From contig NZ_FOKG01000003.1 of the NCBI RefSeq assembly GCF_900111885.1, positions 124,001-188,000 of the forward strand: a stretch of 64,000 nt of DNA, written 5' to 3'. Each line of letters opens with the position of its first letter. The stretch's first letter is position 1. Below the pieces are notes generated by a model that saw only the letters and a program-made list of their open reading frames with translations, was not told the origin of the DNA and searched no databases. Position numbers and translations under genes: made by a program. Origin of the DNA: Amycolatopsis marina. Lineage in GTDB: Bacteria; Actinomycetota; Actinomycetes; Mycobacteriales; Pseudonocardiaceae. This document shows positions 62,800 to 64,000 of this stretch, piece after piece.

Positions 62800-63639
62800 G
62801 TGGGGTATCCACGCAAGCCGAACTTCCGCATGCGCCTGCTCGGCCGGACCCTGCGACGGCTGCGCGAGCAGAGCCGAATGACGCAGGAGGAGGTCGCCGC
62901 GCGGATGCGGTTCTCCACGGCGAAGATGAGCAGACTGGAGCAGGGCCAGCTGCCGAACTACCACGAATTCCTGGCCATGCTCGACCTCTACGGTGTGATC
63001 GTCTCGGACTACGACGAGTACATCCGCATGTTCGACCGCGCCAGAGAACGCGGCTGGTGGCACGCATACGGGCTGGACGACAAAGGCTTCGTGAGCCTGG
63101 AGGCGGAGGCCAGCGAGGTGCGGAACTACGAACTGGGCTACATCCCCGGACTACTGCAGACCGAGACATACATGCGCGGCAGCTTCGTCGGCGCACGCCT
63201 GCCCTTACCTGGGGAGAAGTTGGAGAACGAGGTCGCCGTACGACTCCGTCGTCAACATCGGCTCACCAAGGAACCCCTGCTCAGGTTGCACGCCATCATG
63301 GATGAGTCAGTGCTCTGGCGACCGATTCCAGATGCGGAGGGTTTCCGCGCCCAACTGCGCTTCCTGATCGAGCGAGCACACCTGCCCACAGTCACCCTGC
63401 AAGTCGTTCCCCGCACGGTAGCCGCTCACCCCGGCCGCGCGGGGAGCTTCGTGATCCTGCGCTTCCCGATTCCCGACGAGCCGGAGATTGGCTACGTCGA
63501 GCACGGGTTCGGCTCGTTCCAGACAGAGAAGGCCAGCGAGGTCCGCGCTGCTAGGCTCACTTTTCAACACCTGGAAGGCCTGGCGCTGGATCAGACCGAA
63601 TCCCTGGCGCTGATCGAGCGCGTAGCGGCCCAGACCTGA
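62800..63639 (+). CDS. XRE-family regulator with DUF5753
   Basis: 279 residues from a GTG at 62800. Helix-turn-helix TLRRLREQSRMTQEEVAARM with FSTAKMSRLEQGQLPNYHEF, followed by the DUF5753 ligand-like domain (GYIPGLLQTETYMRGSFVG; VAVRLRRQHRLTKEPLLRL; DESVLWRPIPDAEGFRAQL; VTLQVVPRTVAAHPGRAGSF). Paired with a DUF397 gene, as for developmental WhiJ/AbaA-type pairs in Streptomyces. Confidence 0.9.
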   Translation: MGYPRKPNFRMRLLGRTLRRLREQSRMTQEEVAARMRFSTAKMSRLEQGQLPNYHEFLAMLDLYGVIVSDYDEYIRMFDRARERGWWHAYGLDDKGFVSLEAEASEVRNYELGYIPGLLQTETYMRGSFVGARLPLPGEKLENEVAVRLRRQHRLTKEPLLRLHAIMDESVLWRPIPDAEGFRAQLRFLIERAHLPTVTLQVVPRTVAAHPGRAGSFVILRFPIPDEPEIGYVEHGFGSFQTEKASEVRAARLTFQHLEGLALDQTESLALIERVAAQT

Positions 63640-63652
63640 CCGAGGAGCCGCC

Positions 63653-63850
63653 GTGCCCGCGCACATCACCTGGCGCAGAAGCAGCTACAGCGACAGCGAA
63701 GGTCAGGGCGGAAACTGCGTCGAGGTCACGTTCGACGGACCGGCTGTCGGTATCCGGGACAGCAAGTCACCCGACTCCGGGGTGCTGCTGGTCTCGTCGG
63801 CGGTCTGGCGGGGGTTTCTGGCCGCGAAACTGCCAACTCGGGCCTCCTGA
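63653..63850 (+). CDS. DUF397 small protein
   Basis: 65 residues: ITWRRSSYSDSEGQGGNCVE and VTFDGPAVGIRDSKSPDSG, the DUF397 pattern, then VSSAVWRGFLAAKL. DUF397 proteins are often encoded beside XRE/DUF5753 genes and can modulate them. GAGGAG lies 5 nt before the GTG start, and the gap from the XRE gene is 13 bp. Confidence 0.88.
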   Translation: MPAHITWRRSSYSDSEGQGGNCVEVTFDGPAVGIRDSKSPDSGVLLVSSAVWRGFLAAKLPTRAS

Positions 63851-63884
63851 ACTGGCAAGTCGGCCGTCGAAACTGCCAAGTCGG
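63828..63884. repeat. three tandem 14-bp motifs
   Basis: AACTGCCAACTCGG (63828-63841), AACTGGCAAGTCGG (63850-63863) and AACTGCCAAGTCGG (63871-63884) are spaced 22 and 21 bp. The first overlaps the end of the DUF397 gene. They lie between it and a convergent gene, similar in placement to the palindrome arrays. Function unknown. Confidence 0.8.
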
Positions 63885-63886
63885 GG

Positions 63887-64000
63887 TCAGCCGACGGGCT
63901 TGGCCAGGTCCTCGATGATCTCGGCGCCGGGGAGGGCGGCCAGCTGGGCGCCGGTGACCAGGAGCTTGCTGCCGCGGATGCCGCTGCCGATGATCAGCTC
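63887..64000 (-). CDS. C-terminus of a YbaK/EbsC-type (aminoacyl-tRNA deacylase) protein, cut by window end
   Basis: 37 residues are visible: ELIIGSGIRGSKLLVTG and AQLAALPGAEIIEDLAKPVG, ending in TGA at 63887-63889. The IGSGxRGxK and LxxLPGAxxxEDLAKPVG ends match actinobacterial YbaK/EbsC proteins that hydrolyse mischarged tRNA(Pro). The remainder lies beyond the window. Confidence 0.7.
   Translation of the reverse strand, partial: ELIIGSGIRGSKLLVTGAQLAALPGAEIIEDLAKPVG

Noticed and set aside
1..64000. tRNA or rRNA genes
   Set aside because: I scanned intergenic gaps by eye for cloverleaf ends and CCA-type or rRNA landmarks and found none; a covariance-model search would decide.

Overview
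This window is high-GC actinobacterial chromosome, most likely from a Pseudonocardiaceae genus (Amycolatopsis, Prauserella or Saccharomonospora-like). The signs are very strong G/C third-position bias, many GTG starts, mycothiol genes (mshA, a mycothiol-dependent isomerase-type protein), developmental regulators of the BldC and BldN types, and DUF397/XRE pairs. From memory, the gene order from about 6.4 kb to 56 kb follows, inverted, much of the Mycobacterium tuberculosis segment Rv0480c to Rv0534c. It is therefore mostly core chromosome with accessory insertions.

Layout. 0-3.5 kb: the tail of a secreted SH3-type protein, menA (menaquinone), a Cds1-type PLP enzyme, a small membrane protein and an Lrp/AsnC regulator. 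3.5-6.3 kb: bldC, a LacI regulator and a gene graveyard holding remnants of a CBM2 module, a NUDIX hydrolase and a GH115 glucuronidase. 6.3-14.1 kb: an EspI/MinD-like ATPase, then a cytochrome c maturation cluster (ccsB, resB, ccdA, tlpA) translationally linked to a phosphatase and hemL. 14.1-18.3 kb: accessory regulators (MerR, a frameshifted AraC), an alpha/beta hydrolase and three small membrane proteins. 18.4-24.6 kb: the haem operon rex-hemA-hemC-hemD/cobA-hemB with a Rex-like operator. 24.7-29.2 kb: fasciclin lipoprotein, membrane-anchored molybdopterin oxidoreductase, glutaredoxin and acyl-CoA ligase. 29.4-31.6 kb: bldN-type sigma factor and its rsbN-type anti-sigma, with a candidate sigma-BldN promoter between them. 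31.7-42 kb: HAD phosphatase, acyltransferase, epimerase, a 33-residue ribosomal protein gene (bS22/AURKAIP1 family), a BldC-like DNA-binding protein, proC, a thioesterase, proline dehydrogenase, a sugar isomerase, a proline-rich membrane protein and ppx. 42-56.9 kb: senX3-regX3, phosphoglycerate mutase, mshA, an L,D-transpeptidase, murB and conserved small genes. 57-61 kb: an OlsB/OlsA-like ornithine-lipid pair, a DedA protein, a mycothiol-dependent isomerase-type protein and purU. 61-64 kb: an MDR oxidoreductase, an SRPBCC protein, an XRE/DUF397 pair and the end of a YbaK-type deacylase.

The least explained signals are the intergenic repeats. Two arrays, 24 kb apart, each hold three copies of a perfect palindrome (core CACTTTCCCGGGAAAGTG). 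A MITE-like element with terminal inverted repeats occurs at 29.3 and 49.5 kb. A second dispersed element occurs at 29.1 and 35.2 kb, and at 29.1 kb it has become the N-terminus of an acyl-CoA ligase through an in-frame 135-bp insertion flanked by a 16-bp direct repeat. A 15-codon Cys-containing leader ORF with a perfect Shine-Dalgarno precedes a GNAT gene at 47.1 kb.

Roles are inferred from motifs read by eye; no database search was run.
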